Shown: in pieces, positions 25,984 to 34,308 of the stretch
Position numbering within the stretch: the stretch's first letter is position 1
Layout: every line of letters begins with the position of its first letter
Source: an uncultured Olleya sp.
Lineage (GTDB): Bacteria; Bacteroidota; Bacteroidia; Flavobacteriales; Flavobacteriaceae
Assembly: GCA_947503885.1 (NCBI GenBank)
Contig: CANNFD010000004.1
Span: forward strand, 1 to 64,000
DNA: 64,000 bases
Direction of reading: 5' to 3'
The notes under the pieces: generated by a model
Databases searched by the model: none
What the model was told of the DNA's origin: nothing
The model's input: only the letters and a program-made list of their open reading frames with translations
Position numbers and translations under genes: made by a program

Positions 25984-27129
25984 ATGAAAAAATTATTTTT
26001 TTATGCTGCCTTTTCTTTATGTGCAGTAGGGGCTATGGCTCAAAACACGAGTGATTTAGACCAAACAGGAGTAAACAACGACGGAAATGTGTTCCAAAAA
26101 GGAATGCTAAACGATTCGGACATCGACCAGTATGGTGCTGTAGTAGGTAATGCTAACAGTGGAGAATTAAATGATGCTGATGTTGAACAAAGAGGGAATC
26201 GTAACAAAGCTAAAATTAAGCAAGCAGGTGACCGTAACATTGGTGATATCTACCAATTAGGTAACCGTAATGACGCAGACATTGATCAAGGTGTAAATCA
26301 TGCTGAGGACAATGAAGCTTACACAAGTCAAGTAGGTAACCGTAACGAGGCTAAGCAAAAACAACGTTATGACAATAACTGGGCTAATATAGACCAGACT
26401 GGTAACAGAAACACTGCACACCAAAGTCAAAGTAGTGGGCCAAACCAAACAACACCAGGTAACGTAGCTGATGCTAACCAAAATGGTAACCGTAATGAGT
26501 CTTACCAAACACAAGTAGGTCATAATGGTGGGGCTGGATACTATTTCTTTGCTAGTGGTGCTTTTGTAGACCAAGATGCACAAAACTCTTATGCAGAGCA
26601 AATGCAAAATGGAGATGGTAACACTGCTCAGGTTTATCAAGGACAAAATCAAGCTAATAACTGGTCATCTCAAGATCAAAATGGTGATGATAATGGTGCT
26701 TTAGTGTATCAAAACGACCAGTTTACTAGTGGATCTAATGGAGGTAAAAACAGAGCTACACAAGTGCAAGATGGTGATAGAAACTATGCTTTATCTGATC
26801 AATCAGGTTGGTTAGGTTCTAAGTATTCTGAAAGAAACCGTTCAACTCAAACTCAAGATGGTAATGATAACCTAGCTTATTCTGACCAAGAAGGATATTT
26901 TAACAAGTCTTTCCAAACTCAAGATGGTGATGGGAACATAGCGGATCATGATCAAGAAGGTGATGACAACTATGCTAAGTCAATGCAAGATGGTACATTA
27001 CATTATTCTAAAGTAGATCAAATGGGTGACAACAACTGGACTAAAGTTAAGCAATTTGACTCTGGACAAATAAGTACTGTTACTCAAACAGGAAACATGA
27101 ATTCTGGTACAATTGTACAAAAGCTATAA
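25984..27129 (+). CDS. Curlin-like major fibre subunit (CsgA/CsgB family)
   Basis: The product has 381 residues: a signal peptide (MKKLFFYAAFSLCAVGAMAQ), then repeats of about 22 residues along the whole length with the curlin pattern of paired Gln/Asn and Gly-Asn turns. Examples are QLGNRNDADIDQ, QVGNRNEAKQKQ, QDGDRNYALSDQ and QDGDGNIADHDQ. This predicts an amyloid beta-solenoid. Repeats are almost free of hydrophobics and rich in Asp, unlike E. coli CsgA, and the protein is more than twice as long. It heads the operon with csgE, csgF and csgG. A hairpin after it may limit read-through so that the subunit is made in excess. Confidence 0.88.
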   Translation: MKKLFFYAAFSLCAVGAMAQNTSDLDQTGVNNDGNVFQKGMLNDSDIDQYGAVVGNANSGELNDADVEQRGNRNKAKIKQAGDRNIGDIYQLGNRNDADIDQGVNHAEDNEAYTSQVGNRNEAKQKQRYDNNWANIDQTGNRNTAHQSQSSGPNQTTPGNVADANQNGNRNESYQTQVGHNGGAGYYFFASGAFVDQDAQNSYAEQMQNGDGNTAQVYQGQNQANNWSSQDQNGDDNGALVYQNDQFTSGSNGGKNRATQVQDGDRNYALSDQSGWLGSKYSERNRSTQTQDGNDNLAYSDQEGYFNKSFQTQDGDGNIADHDQEGDDNYAKSMQDGTLHYSKVDQMGDNNWTKVKQFDSGQISTVTQTGNMNSGTIVQKL

Positions 27130-27155
27130 TATAGCTCTAGTTTATAATTATTAAT

Positions 27156-27195
27156 AAAAAGGGTAAGATAAAAATAGCAATCTTACCCTTTTTTT
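27156..27195 (+). terminator. Intra-operon terminator/attenuator after the major subunit gene
   Basis: Arms AAAAAGGGTAAGAT (27156-27169) and ATCTTACCCTTTTT (27180-27193) pair perfectly around a 10-base loop, followed by T. It separates the major subunit gene from the rest of the operon. Confidence 0.85.
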
Positions 27196-27212
27196 AATTA
27201 AATTCAAAGATT

Positions 27213-27752
27213 ATGAAAAAGTTTATATTAATTTTCGTGTTATGTTTGTTTTCGGTTAATCTTTTTTCTCAAACCAACGTTTTGTCCAATTCTAATTTAG
27301 ATGAAGACGGTAATACGATAAATCAAAATGAAGAGTTGGCTATAATAAAAAATGTATTAGCTAATAATAATAATAATAATAATAATAGTCAAAATAAAAC
27401 GGTTCAGGCAAGTAGCAGTTCGGTGTTTATAACTCAAGTTGGGGATTCTAATGTGTCAATTGTTAAGGTGGCTTCACCAAATCATAACGTTAATTTAAAT
27501 CAATCAGGAAACTATAATACAATAGATTTAGATCTAAAAGCAGACAAAATAACTACTTTAGTTAATCAATCTGGAGACAATAACTTAGTTATTGATTACA
27601 GTTTTGGTGCTAATAAAGAGATTAATAATACCTTTAGACAAAAAGGTAACAACTTAACTATCGAAAAATTTGGTACAAATTCGTTTACTGATGACATTCA
27701 AATAAATATGACTGGCACAGATAGAACCGTAATTGTAAGAAGTTATAAATAG
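27213..27752 (+). CDS. Curlin-repeat minor subunit (CsgB-like, putative nucleator)
   Basis: The product has 179 residues: a signal peptide (MKKFILIFVLCLFSVNLFSQ), a poly-Asn tract of eight AAT codons (about 51-58), then four diverged curlin-like repeats (FITQVGDSNVSIV, NLNQSGNYNTIDL, LVNQSGDNNLVIDY, FRQKGNNLTIEKF). The C-terminus ends TGTDRTVIVRSYK. Fewer, more degenerate repeats next to a long repeat protein is the CsgA/CsgB arrangement, so this may be the nucleator; that is inferred from position. The AAT run at 27362-27387 is a triplet microsatellite. Confidence 0.72.
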   Translation: MKKFILIFVLCLFSVNLFSQTNVLSNSNLDEDGNTINQNEELAIIKNVLANNNNNNNNSQNKTVQASSSSVFITQVGDSNVSIVKVASPNHNVNLNQSGNYNTIDLDLKADKITTLVNQSGDNNLVIDYSFGANKEINNTFRQKGNNLTIEKFGTNSFTDDIQINMTGTDRTVIVRSYK

Positions 27753-27780
27753 TTTAGTTAGTATTATTATATCCTAAATT

Positions 27781-28578
27781 ATGTTTATATCTAAAAAAAA
27801 CCTGTTATTTTTTTCTAGTTTCTTATTAGTGTCCATTAGTTTGGCACAACAAATAACTAATAGGGATGTCGAGGCTATAATAGATACTACTAGCTTAGAT
27901 GGAGTGTATATTTTTAAAGCTATAGCAAATAACAAAACTCAAGATTATAAGTCTTTATCCTATAATTTTTCAATTATAAAAAACTCTAAAAAGACTAATA
28001 ACTCAAGTAAAAACAAACAAGAAGACCTTTTTGTTCTTGACCCAAACCAAAGGATTGCTCTGTCAACGTTTACAACTAATTTTTTTGAAGATGAAAATGA
28101 CGAGATAATTGCTTTTTTATTAATTTATGAAAAAGAAAAACTGATTGGTAAAAATAGAATAGTAATATCTGAGGAGTTATTAAAGTTGCAACAACAAAAC
28201 AAAGTAGATAAGTCAGAAGAGGATGCTGATAATGTGGATAAGGAGCAACCTATTGAGGCTGATTATAATAGTGTTGAAATCACAGGATTGGTTTTAGATG
28301 AGACAAAAACTAAATTTGGTAGAGAATTCTACGAATTTTTTTCTACTTTGTACAATCAAAACAATATAAATGGCGAATTGCCAGTATCTATTCAAGAAAT
28401 TTTTAGTTTAGGTAGAAGAACAATTATTGAAGTTTTTGTAGGAGATGTTATAGTTAATAGGTTTTTGGTGCAACCTGATGTGGAGTATCTAAATGAAAAT
28501 GCCGAGCAAACCATATATAATGTAAAAAAACAGTTTTACAGACTTAAACAAACCAGAGATAGTTTAGAAGAGTACTAA
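27781..28578 (+). CDS. csgE: CsgE-type curli transport adaptor with extra N-terminal domain
   Basis: The product has 265 residues, twice the length of E. coli CsgE. A signal peptide (about 1-23) is followed by a predicted beta-sandwich (about 25-130: GVYIFKAIANNKTQDYKSLS through AFLLIYEKEKLIGKNRIVIS), an acidic linker (131-163), and the CsgE domain (164-265: VEITGLVLDETKTKFGREFY, RTIIEVFVGDVIVNRFLVQP). CsgE caps the CsgG pore and directs subunits in the periplasm. The N-terminal part resembles CsgH, a curli chaperone of other phyla, in its strand order; that is an inference. It lies 28 bases after the minor-subunit gene and 10 before csgF. Confidence 0.8.
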   Translation: MFISKKNLLFFSSFLLVSISLAQQITNRDVEAIIDTTSLDGVYIFKAIANNKTQDYKSLSYNFSIIKNSKKTNNSSKNKQEDLFVLDPNQRIALSTFTTNFFEDENDEIIAFLLIYEKEKLIGKNRIVISEELLKLQQQNKVDKSEEDADNVDKEQPIEADYNSVEITGLVLDETKTKFGREFYEFFSTLYNQNNINGELPVSIQEIFSLGRRTIIEVFVGDVIVNRFLVQPDVEYLNENAEQTIYNVKKQFYRLKQTRDSLEEY

Positions 28579-28588
28579 AATTAATATT

Positions 28589-28993
28589 ATGAAAATTTTT
28601 ATAACAACTTTGCTTTTATTTTTTTCAGCCCATGTGTTTAGTCAAGACTTGGTGTATAAACCAAAAAATCCTGCGTTTGGTGGCGATACTTTTAATTATA
28701 ATTGGTTATTAAGTTCGGCCGAATCGCAAAACAAAATACAAGATGAAGGTGCTAATAGGGATAGGGTGGAGAGAAGTGAAATTGAGAGCTTTGCAGAAAA
28801 TTTAAATAATCAATTATTAAGTAGTTTATCACGCTCTTTATTTAGCGAGCAAATTGGTAACGATGGGTTGTCAGAAGGGACCTACTCTTTTGGATCGCTT
28901 ACAGTAGAGATTTATCAATCTAATTCTGGTTTAGTAGTGGACATACTAGATACTACTACAGGAGAGCAAACACAAGTAATTATCCCAAACTAA
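28589..28993 (+). CDS. csgF: Curli assembly protein CsgF
   Basis: The product has 134 residues: a signal peptide ending VFSQ, then DLVYKPKNPAFGGDTFNYNW and LLSSAESQNK. This is the conserved CsgF N-terminus that inserts into the CsgG channel and forms the second constriction. The C-terminal half (TYSFGSLTVEIYQSNSGLVV) contains the beta part that holds the nucleator at the surface. Length matches the family. It is spaced 10 bases from each neighbour. Confidence 0.92.
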   Translation: MKIFITTLLLFFSAHVFSQDLVYKPKNPAFGGDTFNYNWLLSSAESQNKIQDEGANRDRVERSEIESFAENLNNQLLSSLSRSLFSEQIGNDGLSEGTYSFGSLTVEIYQSNSGLVVDILDTTTGEQTQVIIPN

Positions 28994-29003
28994 TATTATA
29001 ATA

Positions 29004-30536
29004 ATGTTTAAACTTAACCAATATGTTAGTCTTTTACTAATAATGGTAGTGCTGCAATCTTGCGGTACCTATTTTAACCAACCTTATCAAAAAGAAGCAG
29101 CCAAACTTGGCGAAACAACTAAGGTGACAGAAAGACTAGTATCACTTCCAAAACCACAAGAGCCTGTTGTAGTGGGTGTCTATAAATTTAGAGACCAAAC
29201 AGGACAGTATAAAGCTATTGAAAATGGTAGTTCTTTTAGTACTGCTGTAACGCAAGGTGCTACTACTATTTTAATCAAAGCACTTGAAGATTCTAAATGG
29301 TTTACGCCTATTGAACGTGAAAATTTTTCTAATTTAAATCAAGAGCGTAATATTATTAAGTCTACCAGACAGCAATACCGCAGAACCACAAATCCAAACG
29401 AGCCTTTATTGGACCCTTTACTTTATGCAGGGGTATTATTAGAAGGTGGGATAATCTCATACGACTCTAATATTATAACTGGTGGATTTGGTGCAAGATA
29501 CTTTGGTGTTGGTGGGTCTACCCAATATAGACAAGATAGGATAACAGTGTATTTAAGAGCTATTTCAACAAAAAATGGTAAAATTTTAAAAACAGTTTAC
29601 GTTTCAAAAACAATATTGTCTCAAGCTATAGATGCAAGCGTGTTTAGATATGTTAATTTTAAACGTTTATTGGAAGTTGAAACAGGAATTACCAAAAATG
29701 AACCTGGACAAATGGCGGTTACAGAAGCTATTGAAAAAGCGGTAGAAGCATTAATTATAGAAGGTATCGAAGACGAATTATGGTATCCAGTTGCTAGTGA
29801 GGAGCAAACAAAAAAATTAATTGAAAACTATAATTATGAAAAAAATGATGCATTAAATACTGAAATTTACGATAGGTTATTAGAAGAGCGTCGTGGTAAA
29901 TATGGTATTACTGCTGCATTAGGAGTTTCTAGAATTAGTGGAGATTTACCAAACCCTGAATTTGAATTTAATAGTAAATTAGGGGTCAAACGCTATGTAA
30001 ATCCTTTTTTAAATATCAATTTTACTTTTAATAAATTTGGTTTAGCTAATAAGCAACTTTTTAATGAAGGATATATGTCTTTTGATTTAAATGCTGAATA
30101 TAATTTTTTACCTTTTGACAGATTAACCCCTTTTGCATATGCAGGAATGGGGTCTGTTGCAGCAAATCATTTTGAGTCTATAGATGCTAAAGTGCAATTT
30201 GGCGCAGGTATAGAGTATCTTGTAACAAATAATTTAGGCCTTAATTTGTATGTAGAACATAATACAGCTTTTTCAGACAAGTTAGATTTTATCGAAGCAG
30301 GGACTCGTGATGATATGTTTTATAGAGGTGGATTAGGATTAACCTATTATTTAGATAGACCCGAATCTGGAAGTAATATAAAAAGGGAAGAAGCTAAGGC
30401 GCTTAGGCAAGAGCAAAAAAGGATTAAAAGAGAGAACCTAAGAAAAAATGCGGAGCAAAAAAAAGCAAACCGTGAAGCTATAAAATCAGCAAAAAAAGAA
30501 AATAAAACTTTAAAAGTAGAGGATAATGAAAACTAA
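29004..30536 (+). CDS. csgG: CsgG curli secretion channel fused to a beta-barrel and a basic helical tail
   Basis: The product has 510 residues against about 277 for E. coli CsgG. Lipobox LQSC gives Cys20. Residues 20-285 match CsgG: VVVGVYKFRDQTGQYK, TQGATTILIKALEDSKWFTP, GARYFGVGGSTQYRQDRITV. Residues about 295-450 are an added outer-membrane-barrel-like domain (GITAALGVSRISGDLP through GGLGLTYYLDRP). Residues 455-510 are a Lys/Glu/Arg-rich helical tail. CsgG forms a nonameric outer membrane pore exporting unfolded curlins. The last 11 bases overlap the next gene, so translation is probably coupled. Confidence 0.88.
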   Translation: MFKLNQYVSLLLIMVVLQSCGTYFNQPYQKEAAKLGETTKVTERLVSLPKPQEPVVVGVYKFRDQTGQYKAIENGSSFSTAVTQGATTILIKALEDSKWFTPIERENFSNLNQERNIIKSTRQQYRRTTNPNEPLLDPLLYAGVLLEGGIISYDSNIITGGFGARYFGVGGSTQYRQDRITVYLRAISTKNGKILKTVYVSKTILSQAIDASVFRYVNFKRLLEVETGITKNEPGQMAVTEAIEKAVEALIIEGIEDELWYPVASEEQTKKLIENYNYEKNDALNTEIYDRLLEERRGKYGITAALGVSRISGDLPNPEFEFNSKLGVKRYVNPFLNINFTFNKFGLANKQLFNEGYMSFDLNAEYNFLPFDRLTPFAYAGMGSVAANHFESIDAKVQFGAGIEYLVTNNLGLNLYVEHNTAFSDKLDFIEAGTRDDMFYRGGLGLTYYLDRPESGSNIKREEAKALRQEQKRIKRENLRKNAEQKKANREAIKSAKKENKTLKVEDNEN

Positions 30537-32016
30537 TATAAACTACATAAAATTATTATTGGTTATTTTGGTAACGTCCTTTAGTTGTAGTGAGGAGCAT
30601 ATCTCAATTACTGGAAAAGGGACGTTAACAGGTAAAGTTGTATCTGTTGGTACTAATGAGCCAATCGAAAATGCTAAAGTGTCAACCAGCCCAAGTTCTA
30701 GTATTGTGTTTACTAATGAGACAGGAGATTTTATTATTCAAGATATTAATGTTGGAGAGTATTCTGTACAAGCAGAAAAAGAAGGGTTGTTGCCAGAATT
30801 TGAAGGTATAACTATATCAGAAGAAGTTACAACCAATGTGATATTTGAAATGGATATTGAGACAGCAAATAATAATGCGCCTAATGCACCGGTTTTAATA
30901 TTACCATTAAATAATGCGACTAATTTAGAAGTTAGTTTAGATTTAACATGGAGCGGGTCAGACCCTGAAGATGATGATTTAACTTATACAGTTGAAATAC
31001 TAAATGATCAAAATACTGATGTTTTAACTTTTGAAAATATTGCAGATACTACATTATCAGTATCAGGGTTGTTGTATGGTACTAAATATTTCTGGCAAGT
31101 ATTTGCTTCAGATAACATTAATAATCCAGTATCTAGTAATGTGTTTAATTTTGAAACCTTGGAGTTTCCTGAAAACCGAATTCTGTTTACAAGAAAAATC
31201 AATGGTAATAATGTTATTTTTTCATCAGATGAAGTTGGAAACGAGTTACAATTAACCTCAGAAAATAATAATAGTTGGAGGCCTAGAAAAGCATCCACAA
31301 TTAATAGGATTGCTTATTTAAGAACAGATGGAGGTCAAACCCATATTTATACAATGAATTTTGATGGCTCTAATCGTGTTAAGGTGACTAATGCGGTACC
31401 AGTTTCGGGATTTAATTTTGAAGATTTAGATTTTGAATGGAAGTCAAATGACTCAAAATTAATATATCCAAGTTTTGATAAATTGTATGAGATAAGTAGT
31501 AATGGAGACGCTTTACAATTATTGTATCAAACCACTAATGGTAATTTTATATCTGAGGTAGATTGGAATGAAAACACAAGTCAAATAGCGTTAAAAACTA
31601 ATAATAATCAAGGGTATAATGTAGAGATTTTTACTATTAACACTAGTGGTATTGTGCAAGATATTGTGTTGCAAGGTGTTTTAGGTGCTGCAGGAGGAAT
31701 AGATTTTTCTTTTGATGGAACAAAAATTTTGTACACTTATGATACGTCAGGAACAGAAAATTTACAATACAGACAATTAAGTTCAGAGATGTTTGTATAT
31801 AATTTTATTACAAGTGTTGTTACATCAATTTCAATTGAAAGACCTCCCGGAACTAACGATTTAGATGCTAAGTTTGATCCAACTGAAGCAAAAGTTATTT
31901 TTGTAAATACACCAAATGATGGTGTTTCACAAAACGATGTTTACTCGCTAATTATAGGCGAAACTAATTCTAGAGTTTTAGTCGTTTCCAATGCTAAAAT
32001 GCCGGATTGGAAGTAA
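30526..32016 (+). CDS. Lipoprotein with carboxypeptidase-regulatory, FnIII-like and beta-propeller parts
   Basis: The product has 496 residues; lipobox SFSC gives Cys21. Residues 30-112 are a carboxypeptidase-regulatory-like beta domain (GTLTGKVVSVGTNEPIENAK). Residues 118-215 look like a fibronectin III domain (PNAPVLILPLNNATNLEV). From about 220 to the end are TolB-like propeller repeats (NRILFTRKINGNNVIFSSDE, IYTMNFDGSNRVKVTN, GIDFSFDGTKILYTYD). The start lies inside csgG, so it belongs to the curli-like operon. It is absent from the E. coli system. A surface anchor, receptor or assembly factor for the fibre is plausible but unproven. Confidence 0.8.
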   Translation: MKTNINYIKLLLVILVTSFSCSEEHISITGKGTLTGKVVSVGTNEPIENAKVSTSPSSSIVFTNETGDFIIQDINVGEYSVQAEKEGLLPEFEGITISEEVTTNVIFEMDIETANNNAPNAPVLILPLNNATNLEVSLDLTWSGSDPEDDDLTYTVEILNDQNTDVLTFENIADTTLSVSGLLYGTKYFWQVFASDNINNPVSSNVFNFETLEFPENRILFTRKINGNNVIFSSDEVGNELQLTSENNNSWRPRKASTINRIAYLRTDGGQTHIYTMNFDGSNRVKVTNAVPVSGFNFEDLDFEWKSNDSKLIYPSFDKLYEISSNGDALQLLYQTTNGNFISEVDWNENTSQIALKTNNNQGYNVEIFTINTSGIVQDIVLQGVLGAAGGIDFSFDGTKILYTYDTSGTENLQYRQLSSEMFVYNFITSVVTSISIERPPGTNDLDAKFDPTEAKVIFVNTPNDGVSQNDVYSLIIGETNSRVLVVSNAKMPDWK

Positions 32017-32044
32017 TTAACGTCTTAACATAAATTAACGTTAT

Positions 32045-32075
32045 AAAAGCACACATATTATTTGTGTGCTTTTTA
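32045..32075 (+). terminator. Terminator of the curli-like operon
   Basis: Arms AAAAGCACACA (32045-32055) and TGTGTGCTTTT (32063-32073) pair perfectly around a 7-base loop. Its 3' half overlaps the -33 region of the purM promoter. Confidence 0.88.
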
Positions 32076-32091
32076 TTTATAAATATCTTTG
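32061..32091 (+). promoter_or_regulatory. purM promoter
   Basis: TTTG (32061-32064), a 19-base spacer and TATCTTTG (32084-32091) match the consensus, 17 bases before the ATG. The -33 box is part of the preceding terminator stem. Confidence 0.72.
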
Positions 32092-32108
32092 CTGTTTAAC
32101 ACAACAAG

Positions 32109-33287
32109 ATGAGTTCAGAGATTTCAAAACGTTATAGTCAAAGAGGTGTGTCAGCATCTAAAGAGGATGTCCATAATGCTATAAAAAATATAGATAAAGG
32201 ATTGTTCCCTAAAGCCTTCTGCAAAATTGTTCCAGATTATTTAACTAACGACCAAGAGTATTGCTTAATTATGCATGCAGATGGTGCTGGTACAAAATCG
32301 TCTTTAGCCTATATGTATTGGAAAGAAACTGGAGATGTTTCGGTTTGGAAAGGGATTGCTCAAGATGCATTAATAATGAATATTGATGACCTATTATGTG
32401 TTGGTGCAACAGATAATATTATGTTGTCATCTACAATTGGAAGAAATAAAAATTTAATTCCTGGCGAAGTCATTTCTGCAATAATTAATGGTACCGAAGA
32501 GTTAATCGAAGATCTAAAATCTTTTGGAGTTACAATACATAGTACAGGAGGAGAAACAGCGGATGTTGGAGACCTTGTTAGGACTATAATTGTGGACTCT
32601 ACAGTAACCGCAAGAATAAAACGTAGTGATGTTATTGATAATGCTAATATCAAAGCAGGAGACGTTATTGTTGGTTTAGAGAGTTTTGGTCAAGCTACTT
32701 ACGAGAAAAGTTATAATGGCGGAATGGGAAGTAATGGTTTAACTTCTGCACGTCATGATGTTTTTGATAACTACTTAGCTAAAAAATACCCTGAAAGCTT
32801 TGATGCTTCTGTACCAGAAGATTTGGTGTACTCAGGTAGCGTTAAGCTAACAGATACAGTGGAAGACTCACCAATTGATGCAGGTAAATTAGTTTTATCT
32901 CCTACAAGAACTTACGCGCCTATTATTAAAGAGATTTTATCTAAATATACAAGTAAGGATATCCATGGGATGGTACACTGTAGTGGTGGAGCACAAACAA
33001 AAATTTTGCATTTTATAGATAATCTACATATTGTAAAAGATAATCTGTTTCCGGTGCCTCCATTATTTAAATTAATACAAGAGCAATCCAAAACAGATTG
33101 GAAAGAGATGTATCAGGTATTTAATTGTGGGCATAGAATGGAATTGTATGTTTCTCCAGAAATTGCAGAACAAATTATTTCAATTTCTAAGTCTTTTAAT
33201 GTTAACGCTCAGGTAATTGGACGTGTGGAAGCTTCAGATTCTAAAAAGCTTACAATACAAAGCCAATATGGAACGTTTGACTACTAA
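32109..33287 (+). CDS. purM: Phosphoribosylformylglycinamidine cyclo-ligase (AIR synthetase)
   Basis: The product has 392 residues, in the ATP-grasp-like PurM/PurL fold. It closes the imidazole ring of AIR in purine synthesis. Signatures are HADGAGTKSSLAYMYW, AQDALIMNIDDLLCVGAT (the DD metal site), IHSTGGETADVGDLVRTI, GLTSARHDVF and HGMVHCSGGAQTKILHF. Bacteroidetes PurM is longer than the 345-residue E. coli enzyme and this matches. No other pur genes flank it; purU lies 10 kb away. Its promoter is fused to the curli operon terminator. Confidence 0.93.
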   Translation: MSSEISKRYSQRGVSASKEDVHNAIKNIDKGLFPKAFCKIVPDYLTNDQEYCLIMHADGAGTKSSLAYMYWKETGDVSVWKGIAQDALIMNIDDLLCVGATDNIMLSSTIGRNKNLIPGEVISAIINGTEELIEDLKSFGVTIHSTGGETADVGDLVRTIIVDSTVTARIKRSDVIDNANIKAGDVIVGLESFGQATYEKSYNGGMGSNGLTSARHDVFDNYLAKKYPESFDASVPEDLVYSGSVKLTDTVEDSPIDAGKLVLSPTRTYAPIIKEILSKYTSKDIHGMVHCSGGAQTKILHFIDNLHIVKDNLFPVPPLFKLIQEQSKTDWKEMYQVFNCGHRMELYVSPEIAEQIISISKSFNVNAQVIGRVEASDSKKLTIQSQYGTFDY

Positions 33288-33315
33288 TTACTAAACTATT
33301 TTTTTTATTTTTAAT

Positions 33316-34302
33316 ATGAAATACATTATTTTAATGTGCTTTATGTGTTGTGTTAGCAATATAATAGCGCAATCCGAGAACGAAGTAAAAGCACAAGATT
33401 CTGTTGTAAAAGTACAAGATTCAGTTGTAAAAGTGCTTGATACCATTAGATGGAAACAAAAAAATAAGATTGGAGTAGATATTAACGAAGTGACTTTTGT
33501 TAATTGGAATGCGGGTGGAGCAAATTCAATCTCTGCGTTATTGGCTATGAAATCTAGTTTACGATATAAAAAAAATAACTTAATTTGGTTTAATGAAGTC
33601 AGAACCAGATATGGTGTTAATAAACAAGAAAGTCAACGTTTAAGAAAAACCGAAGACGAACTTGAGCTTATTTCTACTATTGGATATAGAAATGATACAA
33701 TTACCAATTGGTATTATTCAGGTAGATTTAATTTTAAAACACAATACTCTAATGGTTATAATTACCCAAATAGAGATAATGCAATCTCTAGATTTATGGC
33801 GCCAGGTTATTTATTTATTGGAGGTGGTGTCGAATATGGTAGAAATATAGAAAAACTTTCATTCTATTTTTCTCCACTAACTTTTAAAGCCACTTTTGTG
33901 TTAGATCAGGCTTTAGCGGACAAAGGATCTTTTGGTGTAACGCCAGCAGTATATGACGATTTTGGTAATAAAATCATTGAGGGTGAAAATGTTAGGACAG
34001 AAATGGGTATATTAGTGACCAATGCATACGAGACTGAAGTTTTAGAAAATATTTATATTAAAAATAGATTTAGCCTATATACAGACTACTTAAATAGTTT
34101 TGGAAACATAGATGTAGATTGGGAAGTCATGTTTGATTTTAAAGTAAATGACTTTGTAAAAGCTACTTTAGGCTCTCATTTAAGATATGATAACGATGTT
34201 AAAATAATTGAAGAAACTGACGTTGCTGAAGAGTTTGTGCAAAAAGGAGCCTCAATTCAATGGAAGCAACTACTTGGTATTGGGGTAGTTGTAGATTTTT
34301 AA
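33316..34302 (+). CDS. DUF3078 outer-membrane-type protein
   Basis: The product has 328 residues: a signal peptide (about 1-19), a short 7-residue tandem repeat (QDSVVKV, twice, with a third variant), then WKQKNKIGVDINEVTFVNWN and AGGANSISALLAMKSSLRYK, the start of DUF3078. The remainder alternates aromatic and polar residues as in a beta-barrel (WYYSGRFNFKTQYSNGYNYP, GYLFIGGGVEY). The family is common in Bacteroidetes and of unknown function; an outer membrane location is inferred. It follows purM by 28 bases and is followed after 6 bases by a membrane protein gene. Confidence 0.8.
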   Translation: MKYIILMCFMCCVSNIIAQSENEVKAQDSVVKVQDSVVKVLDTIRWKQKNKIGVDINEVTFVNWNAGGANSISALLAMKSSLRYKKNNLIWFNEVRTRYGVNKQESQRLRKTEDELELISTIGYRNDTITNWYYSGRFNFKTQYSNGYNYPNRDNAISRFMAPGYLFIGGGVEYGRNIEKLSFYFSPLTFKATFVLDQALADKGSFGVTPAVYDDFGNKIIEGENVRTEMGILVTNAYETEVLENIYIKNRFSLYTDYLNSFGNIDVDWEVMFDFKVNDFVKATLGSHLRYDNDVKIIEETDVAEEFVQKGASIQWKQLLGIGVVVDF

Positions 34303-34308
34303 AAATTA

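Noticed and set aside
26257-26652. 131-residue ORF antisense to the curlin-like gene
   Set aside because: Produced by the repetitive coding strand; Thr/Val/Leu-rich shadow with no signals.
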